From the NCBI GenBank assembly GCA_902494935.1, contig CABUVH010000001.1:1-54612 (forward strand): DNA of 54,612 nt, given 5' to 3'. The position numbers and the translations under genes were made by a program. Shown one piece after another: positions 7,521 to 15,520 of the stretch (the stretch's first letter is position 1; every line of letters starts with the position of its first letter). The notes under the pieces were generated by a model that saw only the letters and a program-made list of their open reading frames with translations, was not told the origin of the DNA and did not search any database. This DNA comes from an uncultured Collinsella sp. Lineage in GTDB: Bacteria; Actinomycetota; Coriobacteriia; Coriobacteriales; Coriobacteriaceae.

Positions 7521-8819
7521 CTACCGGTGGTCGGCGATGTAGCCCAAAGCGACGGCGGCATAAGCCGCGGCGCCAAGGGGAAGCTCGGCATCGCTAAAAC
7601 GTGCCTTGGGATGATGCTGAGCAAAATGCTCGTCCGTATCAGTCACGGCAGCGCCCACGGTAAGGTACGCACTCGGGATCTCGCTCGAGATCAACGCGAA
7701 GTCCTCACTCGCCATGGCGTGGAACAGCGGCAGGAAGGTGGCCTTGGGCAGTGTCGCACCCACATAGCCAAGTGAAGCCTGGGTCATATTGTCATCGAGT
7801 ACCAGCGGCGGAACATCCGAGAGGGTCTCGATGGTCGCCGGCGTGCGATAGGTCGCGGCAACACCTTTGACAACCTCCGCGATGCGGGTCTTGAGGTGCT
7901 CCATGAGCTCGACGTCGAAGCCGCGCAGTGTGCCTTCCAGCACGCAGGTATCTGGAATGACGTTGGCCGCTTGGCCACCGGCAAACTTACCCACGGTCAG
8001 TGCGACCTCCTTGGCCGCCGGCACCTCGCGGGAGATGAGCTCCTGAAGCGCCAGATGCACATGGACGCCGGCCGTGATGGGGTCGATGCAGATCTCGGGG
8101 CTCGAGCCATGGCCGCCCTTGCCCTGAAGCGTGACGCGAAAACCGTACACGCCCGAGAGCGCCGGGCTGCCGTAGAGCACCAGGCCAAGCGGCGACTGGC
8201 TATTGACATGCATGGCAAAGGCGGCCTGGGGGCGTGGGCTCTGCAGCAAACCGTCGACGATGGCAGCACGGGCACCCTCAAAGGTTTCCTCGCCCGGCTG
8301 GAACAGCAACTTAACCGTGGCGTTGGCGTCGAGAAGCTCGGACTCGCGGGCCTTGAGCATACGAGCCGCACCAAGCAGCGCCGTCGCGTGCATATCGTGA
8401 CCGCAAGCATGCATGCAGCCATTGGTGGATGCAAAGGGCTCGCCGGATTCCTCGGCAACGGGAAGGGCATCCATGTCGCCGCGGAGCATGATGACCGTAC
8501 CGGCCTGCTTGTCCGTGCACGTACCGTTACCCCGAGCAGCAGCTGCCGCGCCGGCACCGATAAGGCCAACGACACAGGAGCCGTCGACAAGCACGGCATA
8601 GGGAATATCCATCTCGTCCAGACGCGCCTGGATAAAGGCGGACGTCTGCGGAAGGTTGTTACCCAGCTCGGGCATCTGGTGTAGATCGTGTCGCCACACA
8701 GCAAGCTCGTCTGCAAAAGTCTGAGCTTCTGCAACAAGACCGTCACCGATAGCGGCCTGCGCCGCTGCGGTAGCCTTGGGCGCTGGTTGCGGTTGAAAAT
8801 CGGACAAAGCTGGTGCCAT
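7521..8819 (-). CDS. M20 family amidohydrolase (hippurate hydrolase/aminoacylase-like)
   Basis: This is a zinc-dependent M20D peptidase-type amidohydrolase that removes acyl groups from amino acids or similar amides. The start at 8819 (MAPALSDFQ) has GGAGG six bases upstream and gives 432 residues, the usual length. Visible motifs are RHDLHQMPELG, LRGDMDALPV, GCMHACGHDMHATALLGAA, the metal ligand region FQPGEETFEGA, the lid-domain GKGGHGSSPE and a C-terminal MASEDFA. The substrate cannot be told from sequence. It is not in an evident operon; the gene upstream (EamA) has its own terminator. A 7-bp inverted repeat (8850-8856 and 8865-8871) just upstream of the start could be an operator. Confidence 0.9.
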   Translation of the reverse strand: MAPALSDFQPQPAPKATAAAQAAIGDGLVAEAQTFADELAVWRHDLHQMPELGNNLPQTSAFIQARLDEMDIPYAVLVDGSCVVGLIGAGAAAAARGNGTCTDKQAGTVIMLRGDMDALPVAEESGEPFASTNGCMHACGHDMHATALLGAARMLKARESELLDANATVKLLFQPGEETFEGARAAIVDGLLQSPRPQAAFAMHVNSQSPLGLVLYGSPALSGVYGFRVTLQGKGGHGSSPEICIDPITAGVHVHLALQELISREVPAAKEVALTVGKFAGGQAANVIPDTCVLEGTLRGFDVELMEHLKTRIAEVVKGVAATYRTPATIETLSDVPPLVLDDNMTQASLGYVGATLPKATFLPLFHAMASEDFALISSEIPSAYLTVGAAVTDTDEHFAQHHPKARFSDAELPLGAAAYAAVALGYIADHR

Positions 8820-8897
8820 AGATGCCCTCCAGTAACGTTTTTGCAGCAAGCACTTTGATAGCGTAAAGTGCAAAGTACAACTTTAAGGGCGACGCAT

Positions 8898-8923
8898 AAA
8901 AAATGCCGCCCCGGGAGGGCGGC
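8898..8923 (-). terminator. Terminator of the EamA gene
   Basis: The GCCGCC/GGCGGC stem is followed on the minus strand by ATTTTTT, 12 bp after the stop codon. This is a classical intrinsic terminator. Confidence 0.85.
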
Positions 8924-8935
8924 GCAACAAGTTGT

Positions 8936-9919
8936 TTACAATTGCGGGCGCGGCTTTTTGCGCAAAAAATCGAAGTGAGTCTCACTCAAGATAATCGACA
9001 GGAAGATAAGCACGAAGCCGGCGAGCAGGCGCGAGGTGAGCGCCTCCCCCATCAGCAGCACCGAAAACAACACGCCCGAAGGCGACTCCATCGAAAGGAG
9101 CAGTGAGCCCGTCGAAGCCGGGACATGCGCCAGGCCGACGTTTTGGATGAGCAGAGCCACGCATGTGCAGCCCACCGAGAGAAACGCCATCACACCGATA
9201 AAGTTCGGCGTCCACACGGACAGAGGCGCCTGGGTCTCGAATAGCAGCGACGAGACCAGACTCAGCACGCCGTTGCCCACAAACATCCAAAACGTGATGA
9301 CGTTGATGTCCATTTTGCGACCGTACTTGGCGGTCACCGCCATCTGGATGGCGAAGAAGACCGCACCCGCCAGCGTAATGACGTCACCGATGTTGAACTC
9401 GACGCTATCGAGCGCCACCAGGCCAATGCCCGCCAAGCACAGCAGTGCCGCGCCCAGGTTATAGCGGGTGAGTTTTTCGCCGCTCAGAAAATAGCTCGCG
9501 AACGGCACGAGGATGCAATACGTGCCCGTCAAAAAAGCATTCTTGCCCGCCGTAGTATGTGCCAGACCGACCGTCTGCAACGCATAGGCCGCCCACATGA
9601 GCACGCCCATACTCAGGCCAACGATCAGATTGCGAGCGTTGAAATGTGCAGTGATGCGCTTGTGGAAGACGGCAAACATGACCAACGCTGCAGGCAGAAA
9701 GCGTACATAGAGCAGCTCGAACACCGGAATGGTGCCGAGTGCGTCCTTCATAGTGGTAAAGGAGTAGCCCCAGATGACCGCCACCGAAAGTAGCAAAACT
9801 TTCCAGAACAGCGGGGAGCGTGCGCCGGCGCCCCTGGGAATACCGCCCGCGCCCAAATCCTCACGGGCCACAGGGCTATCGGGCATGTTTTCGATTTCGT
9901 TGGCAGCGTATTGGGCCAT
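8936..9919 (-). CDS. EamA/DMT-superfamily transporter
   Basis: This 327-residue membrane protein has ten predicted helices in two EamA repeats. It begins after a roughly 37-residue polar N-terminus, with helix 1 containing VAVIWGYSFTTMKDAL. The second repeat carries FFAIQMAVTAKYGRKM, and the protein ends in a basic tail KKPRPQL. Members of the drug/metabolite transporter family export amino acids or metabolites, but the substrate is not predictable here. GTGAGGA lies upstream of the ATG. It has its own terminator downstream, and the preceding gene ends in a terminator, so it is a single-gene unit. Confidence 0.88.
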   Translation of the reverse strand: MAQYAANEIENMPDSPVAREDLGAGGIPRGAGARSPLFWKVLLLSVAVIWGYSFTTMKDALGTIPVFELLYVRFLPAALVMFAVFHKRITAHFNARNLIVGLSMGVLMWAAYALQTVGLAHTTAGKNAFLTGTYCILVPFASYFLSGEKLTRYNLGAALLCLAGIGLVALDSVEFNIGDVITLAGAVFFAIQMAVTAKYGRKMDINVITFWMFVGNGVLSLVSSLLFETQAPLSVWTPNFIGVMAFLSVGCTCVALLIQNVGLAHVPASTGSLLLSMESPSGVLFSVLLMGEALTSRLLAGFVLIFLSIILSETHFDFLRKKPRPQL

Positions 9920-9987
9920 GGAACATCCTCACACTCAATCTGGGCGTGGTGTCCGCACGCGTATGGCTGCGTGCCGCCTCATGGTCA

Positions 9988-10025
9988 AATAAAAACGGGG
10001 CGCACCGGACCCCCGGCACGCCCCG
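9988..10025 (-). terminator. Terminator of the YhgE gene pair
   Basis: The CGGGGCG (9996-10002)/CGCCCCG (10019-10025) stem with inner CCGG pairing is followed by TTTTTATTT on the minus strand. It lies about 95 bp after the YhgE stop. Confidence 0.85.
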
Positions 10026-10119
10026 CTACTGTAGCAACAACCAAGCAGCCCACGCAATCCAGCCCACTAAAGCGTCGGCAGAGTAAACCTCGATGTTTCG
10101 TCGATGTCACGCTGTTGCA

Positions 10120-12309
10120 CTAAATAAGTTTCGTGCTTTCAAGCTTTTCGATGATCCAGTCGTTGGCTTTGATGACCGGACGGCGGAAGACCACGCCCAG
10201 CGCCAGCGACGGAATCAGATAGCTCGCCAGAATGCCCAACTCAATCCAGTACTCCATATGGTAGGCACCGGCCATGGCGGCATGCATGGCGTTGATGCCG
10301 TGGGTAAACGGCAGGAACGGATATATCGCCTGGAACACGGGACCGGTCATCTCGATGGGGAACGTGCCGCCCGAACCGCCGACCTGCATAACCAACAACA
10401 CGACAGCGAGTGCCTTGCCGATATCGCCAAACGACACCGTAAGCGTGTAGACGATATTGGAGAACACGAGACTCGCGACCCAGCCCGCCAGCACAAACTG
10501 CAGCGGGTTGTCGCACTGGATGCCAAAGAACAGGATGTCGCCCGCGCACACGAGCGTTGCCTGCAGCAAGGCCAGACCGCCAAAGAACAGGTAGCGACCC
10601 AAGTAGATCTCGTGCAGGCGCACGGGGATGAGCTCGTTGATGAGCTCATCATCAACCGAGACCTTCATCATGGCCGCCAGTACGATCGAGCCGACCCATA
10701 GCGACAGAATCGTGTAGAACGGCGCCATGGCAGAGCCGTAATTGCGGATTGGATAGACCGGCTTGCGGTCGAGTGCGACAGGGCCGGAAAGCGACACGGC
10801 CAAACCATCGGGGTCGTTGCCGATCATCGTCTTGATCGTGGCCAGATCGTCCGACATAAGGGCACCATCGAGCTCGTCCTTGAAAGCGCTAATCTTGTCC
10901 GCCGCCTCGCCCAGCTGGTCAGAAGCCTTGTTGACGAGCTTTGCAGCCTTAGAGAGGCCCTTTGCCAGCGAACCGGATGCGTCGGTCAGACCGTCTACGG
11001 CACTATCCAGATCGCCCGAGATACCGTTGAGTGAATCCAGAACGCCCGAAATAGTCTTCTTGAGTTCTTTGGCCTTGACCGAAAACGTAGAGTCGTAGTC
11101 AGTCTTGGCGCCCGAGATACCAGCCTTGGCATCCGCGATTGCCTGATCGACCTCGGCACGCGACTTGTTAACTTCTGCCATGCTGTCAGAAAGGGACTTT
11201 GCGGTTGCCGTCAGGTCCTTGGCGTTATTGCGATACTCCACCGCGATTCTGCTCAGCGATGTTGCCACAGACTTGAGGCTGTCCTGGAGCTTTTCGTCAG
11301 TCACCTGATCGGCAAAGCTGCGGAGCTGGTCGGCCGTGGCGTCGATATCGTCGGCACGCGTGTTGAGCGCCGCCGCGGCATCGTTGAGCTGGGACACTGT
11401 AAGGTCGACATGTTGATTCGCGGCATCAAATGCCTTCGCAAGCTCGGCGGACACGTTGTCAAACGAGCCCGCGCTTCCGTCAATCGCGGCGTTGATGGCG
11501 TCGTTGGCGTCCTTCAGCGCTTCCTTGGAATCGCTCATGCCGCTCTTGGCATGCTCCATCAGCTGCTTAGTCGACTCATCGACCGTGCCCGTCTGCTTGA
11601 GCATACCGCCCGCCGACGTCAGCGAATCGGACGTGGAACTCAAAATGCCCGCCAGCGACATTGCGCTGGCCTGAACGTCTTGCAGGTCCTGGACCGAATC
11701 GCCGAGCGTCGAGGACAGGTTGGCGATAAAGTTGCTCACTTGATCGGTGCTCATGTAGTCGAGCAGGCTGGACACGGTTTTAAGACCGATGGTCGTAATG
11801 GTCTTGGTAAAGGTCTCGTTGACTTGGCTCTGGACGGCACTCGACCCTTTCTCGGTCACGATCTGGGCAATGGCGTTGGCCTTCTGATTCTCGTAGAACT
11901 CGATATCGGCATGCTTCACGTCGGTCGAAAAGAGCGTCATCATATCGGCACTAAACGTCTTAGGGATAACGACAGCCGCATAGTATGCGCCCGATTTGAC
12001 GCCCTCGATGGCCTTTTCTCGATTGTTGAGTACAACCCAATCGAAGCTCTCGTTGCCGCGCAGGGTGGCGGTCACGTTTTCACCCACGTTGACCTCAACG
12101 GGGATCAGATCGCTCTCGTAACCCTCATCGGTGTTGACCACGGCGATCTTAAGATTGCCGGTGTTGCCGTACGGGTCCCAGCTGCCGGCGATGTTAAACC
12201 ACGCGTACAGGCACGGTACGATAACGAGGCCCATCACGACAACCAAGCCGATTACGGAGCGAGACACATTTTGGACATCGCGCTTAAACAGATGCAGGAT
12301 GTTCTTCAT
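10120..12309 (-). CDS. YhgE/Pip domain membrane protein (shorter paralogue)
   Basis: The 729-residue protein has the YhgE/Pip layout. An N-terminal membrane helix (about 17-37, ending PCLYAWFNI) is followed by an extracellular region with the signature WDPYGNTGNLKIAVVNTDEG. A long Ala/Ser/Asp-rich region of predicted coiled coil runs from about 180 to 480, and five C-terminal helices resemble an ABC-2 permease. Characterised relatives include the phage-infection protein of Lactococcus and type VII secretion-linked proteins, but no general function is established. The ATG directly follows the stop of the upstream paralogue (TAAATG), so translation is probably coupled. The two proteins may work as a heteromer. 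Confidence 0.9.
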   Translation of the reverse strand: MKNILHLFKRDVQNVSRSVIGLVVVMGLVIVPCLYAWFNIAGSWDPYGNTGNLKIAVVNTDEGYESDLIPVEVNVGENVTATLRGNESFDWVVLNNREKAIEGVKSGAYYAAVVIPKTFSADMMTLFSTDVKHADIEFYENQKANAIAQIVTEKGSSAVQSQVNETFTKTITTIGLKTVSSLLDYMSTDQVSNFIANLSSTLGDSVQDLQDVQASAMSLAGILSSTSDSLTSAGGMLKQTGTVDESTKQLMEHAKSGMSDSKEALKDANDAINAAIDGSAGSFDNVSAELAKAFDAANQHVDLTVSQLNDAAAALNTRADDIDATADQLRSFADQVTDEKLQDSLKSVATSLSRIAVEYRNNAKDLTATAKSLSDSMAEVNKSRAEVDQAIADAKAGISGAKTDYDSTFSVKAKELKKTISGVLDSLNGISGDLDSAVDGLTDASGSLAKGLSKAAKLVNKASDQLGEAADKISAFKDELDGALMSDDLATIKTMIGNDPDGLAVSLSGPVALDRKPVYPIRNYGSAMAPFYTILSLWVGSIVLAAMMKVSVDDELINELIPVRLHEIYLGRYLFFGGLALLQATLVCAGDILFFGIQCDNPLQFVLAGWVASLVFSNIVYTLTVSFGDIGKALAVVLLVMQVGGSGGTFPIEMTGPVFQAIYPFLPFTHGINAMHAAMAGAYHMEYWIELGILASYLIPSLALGVVFRRPVIKANDWIIEKLESTKLI

Positions 12310-15090
12310 TTATGCCTCACCTCCTTTGGAGTGCTTGCCAAGCGCGGTGGTATCTCCATCATTTGTGGCTGTGCTGTCGCTGCCCTGAGATTTATGGTTC
12401 GAGCCTATATGCGGCAAGCGGCCCGTGGACTGATCGCCGCCCTTGGCACCACGCTCGCTGGCGTTGAGACCAAACATGCGACGGGCGGCAGGGATGGCAG
12501 CCGTGTGCTCGCGCATCTCGCGGCGAAGGTCCTCGTCCGAAAGCGCCGAGATACGCATCTGGGTATTGAGGCTCGCACGGATGTACTCGATGTTGATGAG
12601 CCAGCCACAGATGGCGATAACCGAAATGATCCAGATAACGAGCAGGATGATCTTGCCGTTATTGTCGATATCGAGCACCGTCGAAAGCACAAAGAGCAGA
12701 ACCTGCACGCCTACCACGGCGGCAAAACCGCCCTTGATGTAGTACGGGTAGCGATGCTCAAACGCCACGGCATGATCGAGCAGCTCGCGACGGTACGAAT
12801 CCGAATCGAGCATGACGCGCATGGCCGTGCGCAGCGAATAGCGCTGGCGCGGCAGGTCGTTGGACTCGCAGATCATGAGGCCCGTCGTGGAAAGCTGCTT
12901 ATCAAAGAGCAGATTGAGGTTGAGCAGCAACGGGCGCAGCTGCAGACCGATAAAGAGCGCCACGATCAGGAACACGCCCAGGATGCACAGGTTGAACAGG
13001 TAGTTGAACGAATACATGCCACCGACGGTCTCGCGCAGCAGGTTGATGCCATAGGTGAAGGGCAGCAGCGGGTGCAGCCATTGGAAGAAGCCGGGCATCA
13101 TCTCGATGGGATACATGCCCGACGAACCCGGAATCTGCACGATAACGAGAATGACACCGATAGCCTTGCCGATATGCTTAAACGTGGTGGACAGCGCATA
13201 GATGATGTTGACGTAGGTGAACGAGATAGCGATGCCGCCCAGCACGAACAGCAGCGGGTTGACGCACTGCACGCCAATCACCAAATCGCCCACCGTAACG
13301 ATGATGGCCTGGAACGCACCCAGGATCACCATCAGCAGCCAGCGGCCAAAGTAGCCCTGACGCGCCGTAAAGCTACCGATGCCCTCGCGGTCGACCTCGA
13401 GCTTGTAGATAGCGATGAGCACATAGCCGCCTACCCACAGCGCCAGATTGGTGTAGAAGGGCGCGATGCCCGAGCCAAAGCTCTTGACCGGATAGATTGA
13501 CTTGGACGTCAGCTCAACCGGAGATGCCATGAAATCTGCCACGTCATTGACGTCGACGTCCATGAGGTCGGCTAACTCGCCCATAGACTCAGAGGTCTGC
13601 AGCGCCGCAATGTCATTAGCGGCGGTCGCGAGCTTGTCCTGAACCTTGGCAAGAGAGGCATCGGTTTGAGACAGCGTGGTCTTTGCCTGCTTGAGCGTGG
13701 CGTCGAGCTGCGCCAGCGTGCCGCGCGCGCTCGCTATCGTGGGGGTCATACCCGATACAATGCCGGTCAAATCGCCCGAAACGGCGGCAAAGGAGTCCAG
13801 CGCGCTCGAAGCCTTCGGCAGTGCGTTCTGCCCCAGATCGGTCTGAGCCTGACCGAGGTTAGCCGTACCGGTCTGAATTGCCGTGTTGAGTGGTTTGCTC
13901 GCGTTCGAGATTGCCGTAGCGTCGTTTGCCATGGCGCGCGACTGTGCAGAAAGGCCATCCTTAATGCTCTGCAGCTTCTGGTTTTGCTCGCGAAGCGAAT
14001 TGATGGTCGACGCGATGAGCGCATCGGCGTTCTCCGATCCCGTCGACGTATCGTTAACGAGAATCTGCAGGCGCTCGATAACAGCGCTGTTGTGGTCAAT
14101 CGTCGCCTGAAGGGATTCGAGCGAGTTGTCGATTCGAGTGGTCGTGGACGTAACCGTACCGGTAAGCCTGCCAATCGCGGCGTTCGCAGAAGCCGATGTC
14201 TTACTCAGCACGATGCTGCCCTCCGAAAGTGCCTTGGAGAGCGAGGTGATGGACTTGCCAGCCGTGGTGCGAGCTTCGCCCAGCAGATCATTACCCTGAG
14301 CGATTGCCTGCGTTAGCGAAGGCGCCTGTCCCTGCAGGCCCGCCAACGCAGCATCGGCCGAAGCAATCGAGCTGCTTGTCTTGTCGATGGCGGTGTTCAT
14401 GTCGCCGATGGAATCACGTACTTCGCCCAGGGTATCAGACGCTTCGGACACCGAACCAGCCAGCGAATCCTGGGTCTGGGTCGCTTTGTCCTTTAAATCG
14501 ACTCCGGCATCTTTCGCGATTCCGGCAACAGTCTCGCCCACCGTGGAGACAAACTCCGAGTTGATCTGCTCCTCGATGGTGTTGGCACCGGTATCGGTGA
14601 CCTTGGGCGCAATGGCGCTCTTTTTCTCGTTGACGTAATAGGTGAGCTTCGGCTGATGGTAATTGCCGTCGAGCATCGAGACGAGATTGTCGGAGAAGTT
14701 CTTGGGAATCACGATGGCAGCATAGTATTCGCCACTTTCGACGCCCTCTTTGGCATCTGCCGCCGAGTCGACGAAGGTCCAGCCAAGCTGGTCGTTCTCC
14801 TTGAGCTGGTCGACCACCTTATCGCCTGCGTTGAGCTCTCCCACTAGGTCGTTCTGGGTGCCCTGATCGTTGTTGGCGATGGCGATTTTAATGCCCTGGG
14901 TATTTCCGTACGGATCCCAGTTTGCAACGATGTTGTACCAGGCATACAGCGAGGGAATGACGCACACGCCCAGGGTGACCACCAGGGCGACGGGATTCAT
15001 AAGCAGTCGCTTAATGTCGCGCTTAAATATCGCAAAGGAGACCTTTGCGTTGGATAGTTTGCTGCCGAGACTCACGCTTGGACCATCCAT
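12310..15090 (-). CDS. YhgE/Pip domain membrane protein (longer paralogue)
   Basis: The 926-residue paralogue of the next gene has the same N-terminal helix plus WDPYGNTQGIKIAIANNDQG signature, a coiled-coil ectodomain and an ABC-2-like membrane block. It differs at the C-terminus. After the fifth helix come about 80 cytoplasmic residues (LPRQRYSLRTAMRVML), two further helices (KGGFAAVVGVQVLLFVLS and IILLVIWIISVIAICGWL) and a charged, Ser/Gly-rich tail of about 85 residues. That extension is absent from the shorter paralogue, so the two are not interchangeable. The start codon is poorly supported, with only ACAGG next to the ATG. It is the first gene of a two-gene operon. Confidence 0.9.
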   Translation of the reverse strand: MDGPSVSLGSKLSNAKVSFAIFKRDIKRLLMNPVALVVTLGVCVIPSLYAWYNIVANWDPYGNTQGIKIAIANNDQGTQNDLVGELNAGDKVVDQLKENDQLGWTFVDSAADAKEGVESGEYYAAIVIPKNFSDNLVSMLDGNYHQPKLTYYVNEKKSAIAPKVTDTGANTIEEQINSEFVSTVGETVAGIAKDAGVDLKDKATQTQDSLAGSVSEASDTLGEVRDSIGDMNTAIDKTSSSIASADAALAGLQGQAPSLTQAIAQGNDLLGEARTTAGKSITSLSKALSEGSIVLSKTSASANAAIGRLTGTVTSTTTRIDNSLESLQATIDHNSAVIERLQILVNDTSTGSENADALIASTINSLREQNQKLQSIKDGLSAQSRAMANDATAISNASKPLNTAIQTGTANLGQAQTDLGQNALPKASSALDSFAAVSGDLTGIVSGMTPTIASARGTLAQLDATLKQAKTTLSQTDASLAKVQDKLATAANDIAALQTSESMGELADLMDVDVNDVADFMASPVELTSKSIYPVKSFGSGIAPFYTNLALWVGGYVLIAIYKLEVDREGIGSFTARQGYFGRWLLMVILGAFQAIIVTVGDLVIGVQCVNPLLFVLGGIAISFTYVNIIYALSTTFKHIGKAIGVILVIVQIPGSSGMYPIEMMPGFFQWLHPLLPFTYGINLLRETVGGMYSFNYLFNLCILGVFLIVALFIGLQLRPLLLNLNLLFDKQLSTTGLMICESNDLPRQRYSLRTAMRVMLDSDSYRRELLDHAVAFEHRYPYYIKGGFAAVVGVQVLLFVLSTVLDIDNNGKIILLVIWIISVIAICGWLINIEYIRASLNTQMRISALSDEDLRREMREHTAAIPAARRMFGLNASERGAKGGDQSTGRLPHIGSNHKSQGSDSTATNDGDTTALGKHSKGGEA

Positions 15091-15374
15091 CCTGTCGTTG
15101 AATCAAATCGTACTATCGACAACCATTGTACGTAGGCGCTTTAGCGTCTCAGGGCACAATGGTATTGAGTTTTGCGGGTAGCAATATACTACGAAGACGA
15201 ATTAACGTACAGTTGTACAGTATCTTAAATTTCAGCAGGTCACAAAACCACAACCCGCACAAATTAGCAATTCAAATAGCATCGGGGACGTTCTTAAACG
15301 ACTAGTCAAACAAAAACGCCCCCAATGACTACTTAGGACCACGAAAGCGTCGCTGGTTGAGCATAAGTCAGCGA

Positions 15375-15472
15375 AAACGCCCCTAAGCGAGCAAGGTGAC
15401 GCGAAAGAGGAGGGAAGCGTACTTCGGTACGCGACCGACGATTGAACGTCAGATTGCCGCTTAGGGGCGTTT
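15375..15472 (+). ncRNA. Candidate structured RNA or repeat element
   Basis: The perfect 15-bp arms AAACGCCCCTAAGCG (15375-15389) and complement (15458-15472) continue inward through GCAA/TTGC and TGAC/GTCA, separated by a bulged A and a GG/GA internal loop. A central GCGTAC-TTCG-GTACGC hairpin (15417-15432) has a UUCG tetraloop if read on the plus strand, which is why that strand is chosen. No promoter or U-tract was recognised. It could also be a palindromic intergenic repeat. Confidence 0.45.
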
Positions 15473-15485
15473 GCAGCGTCGAGCT

Positions 15486-15513
15486 GTTACGCGGTTTGGT
15501 AAAACCGCGTAAC
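15486..15513 (-). terminator. Hairpin immediately after htpG
   Basis: A 12-bp perfect stem (15486-15497 with 15502-15513) has a four-base loop and lies eight bases past the htpG stop. There is no U-tract, so it may be an RNA-stabilising or weak termination hairpin. Confidence 0.5.
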
Positions 15514-15520
15514 TACCTAA

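Larger units (their letters stand above)
15091..15520. other. 430-bp non-coding tract between htpG and yhgE
   Basis: No plausible gene is present. The tract contains, from left to right, the yhgE upstream region, an imperfect hairpin built on GACTAGTC (about 15283-15325), a long structured element at 15375-15472 and a 12-bp hairpin at 15486-15513. The density of base-paired segments suggests one or more non-coding RNAs or a repeat element. Confidence 0.55.

Noticed and set aside
8850..8871. Strong operator call for the 7-bp inverted repeat before the M20 gene
   Set aside because: GCACTTT-N8-AAAGTGC is short and may be chance; mentioned in the gene entry only.
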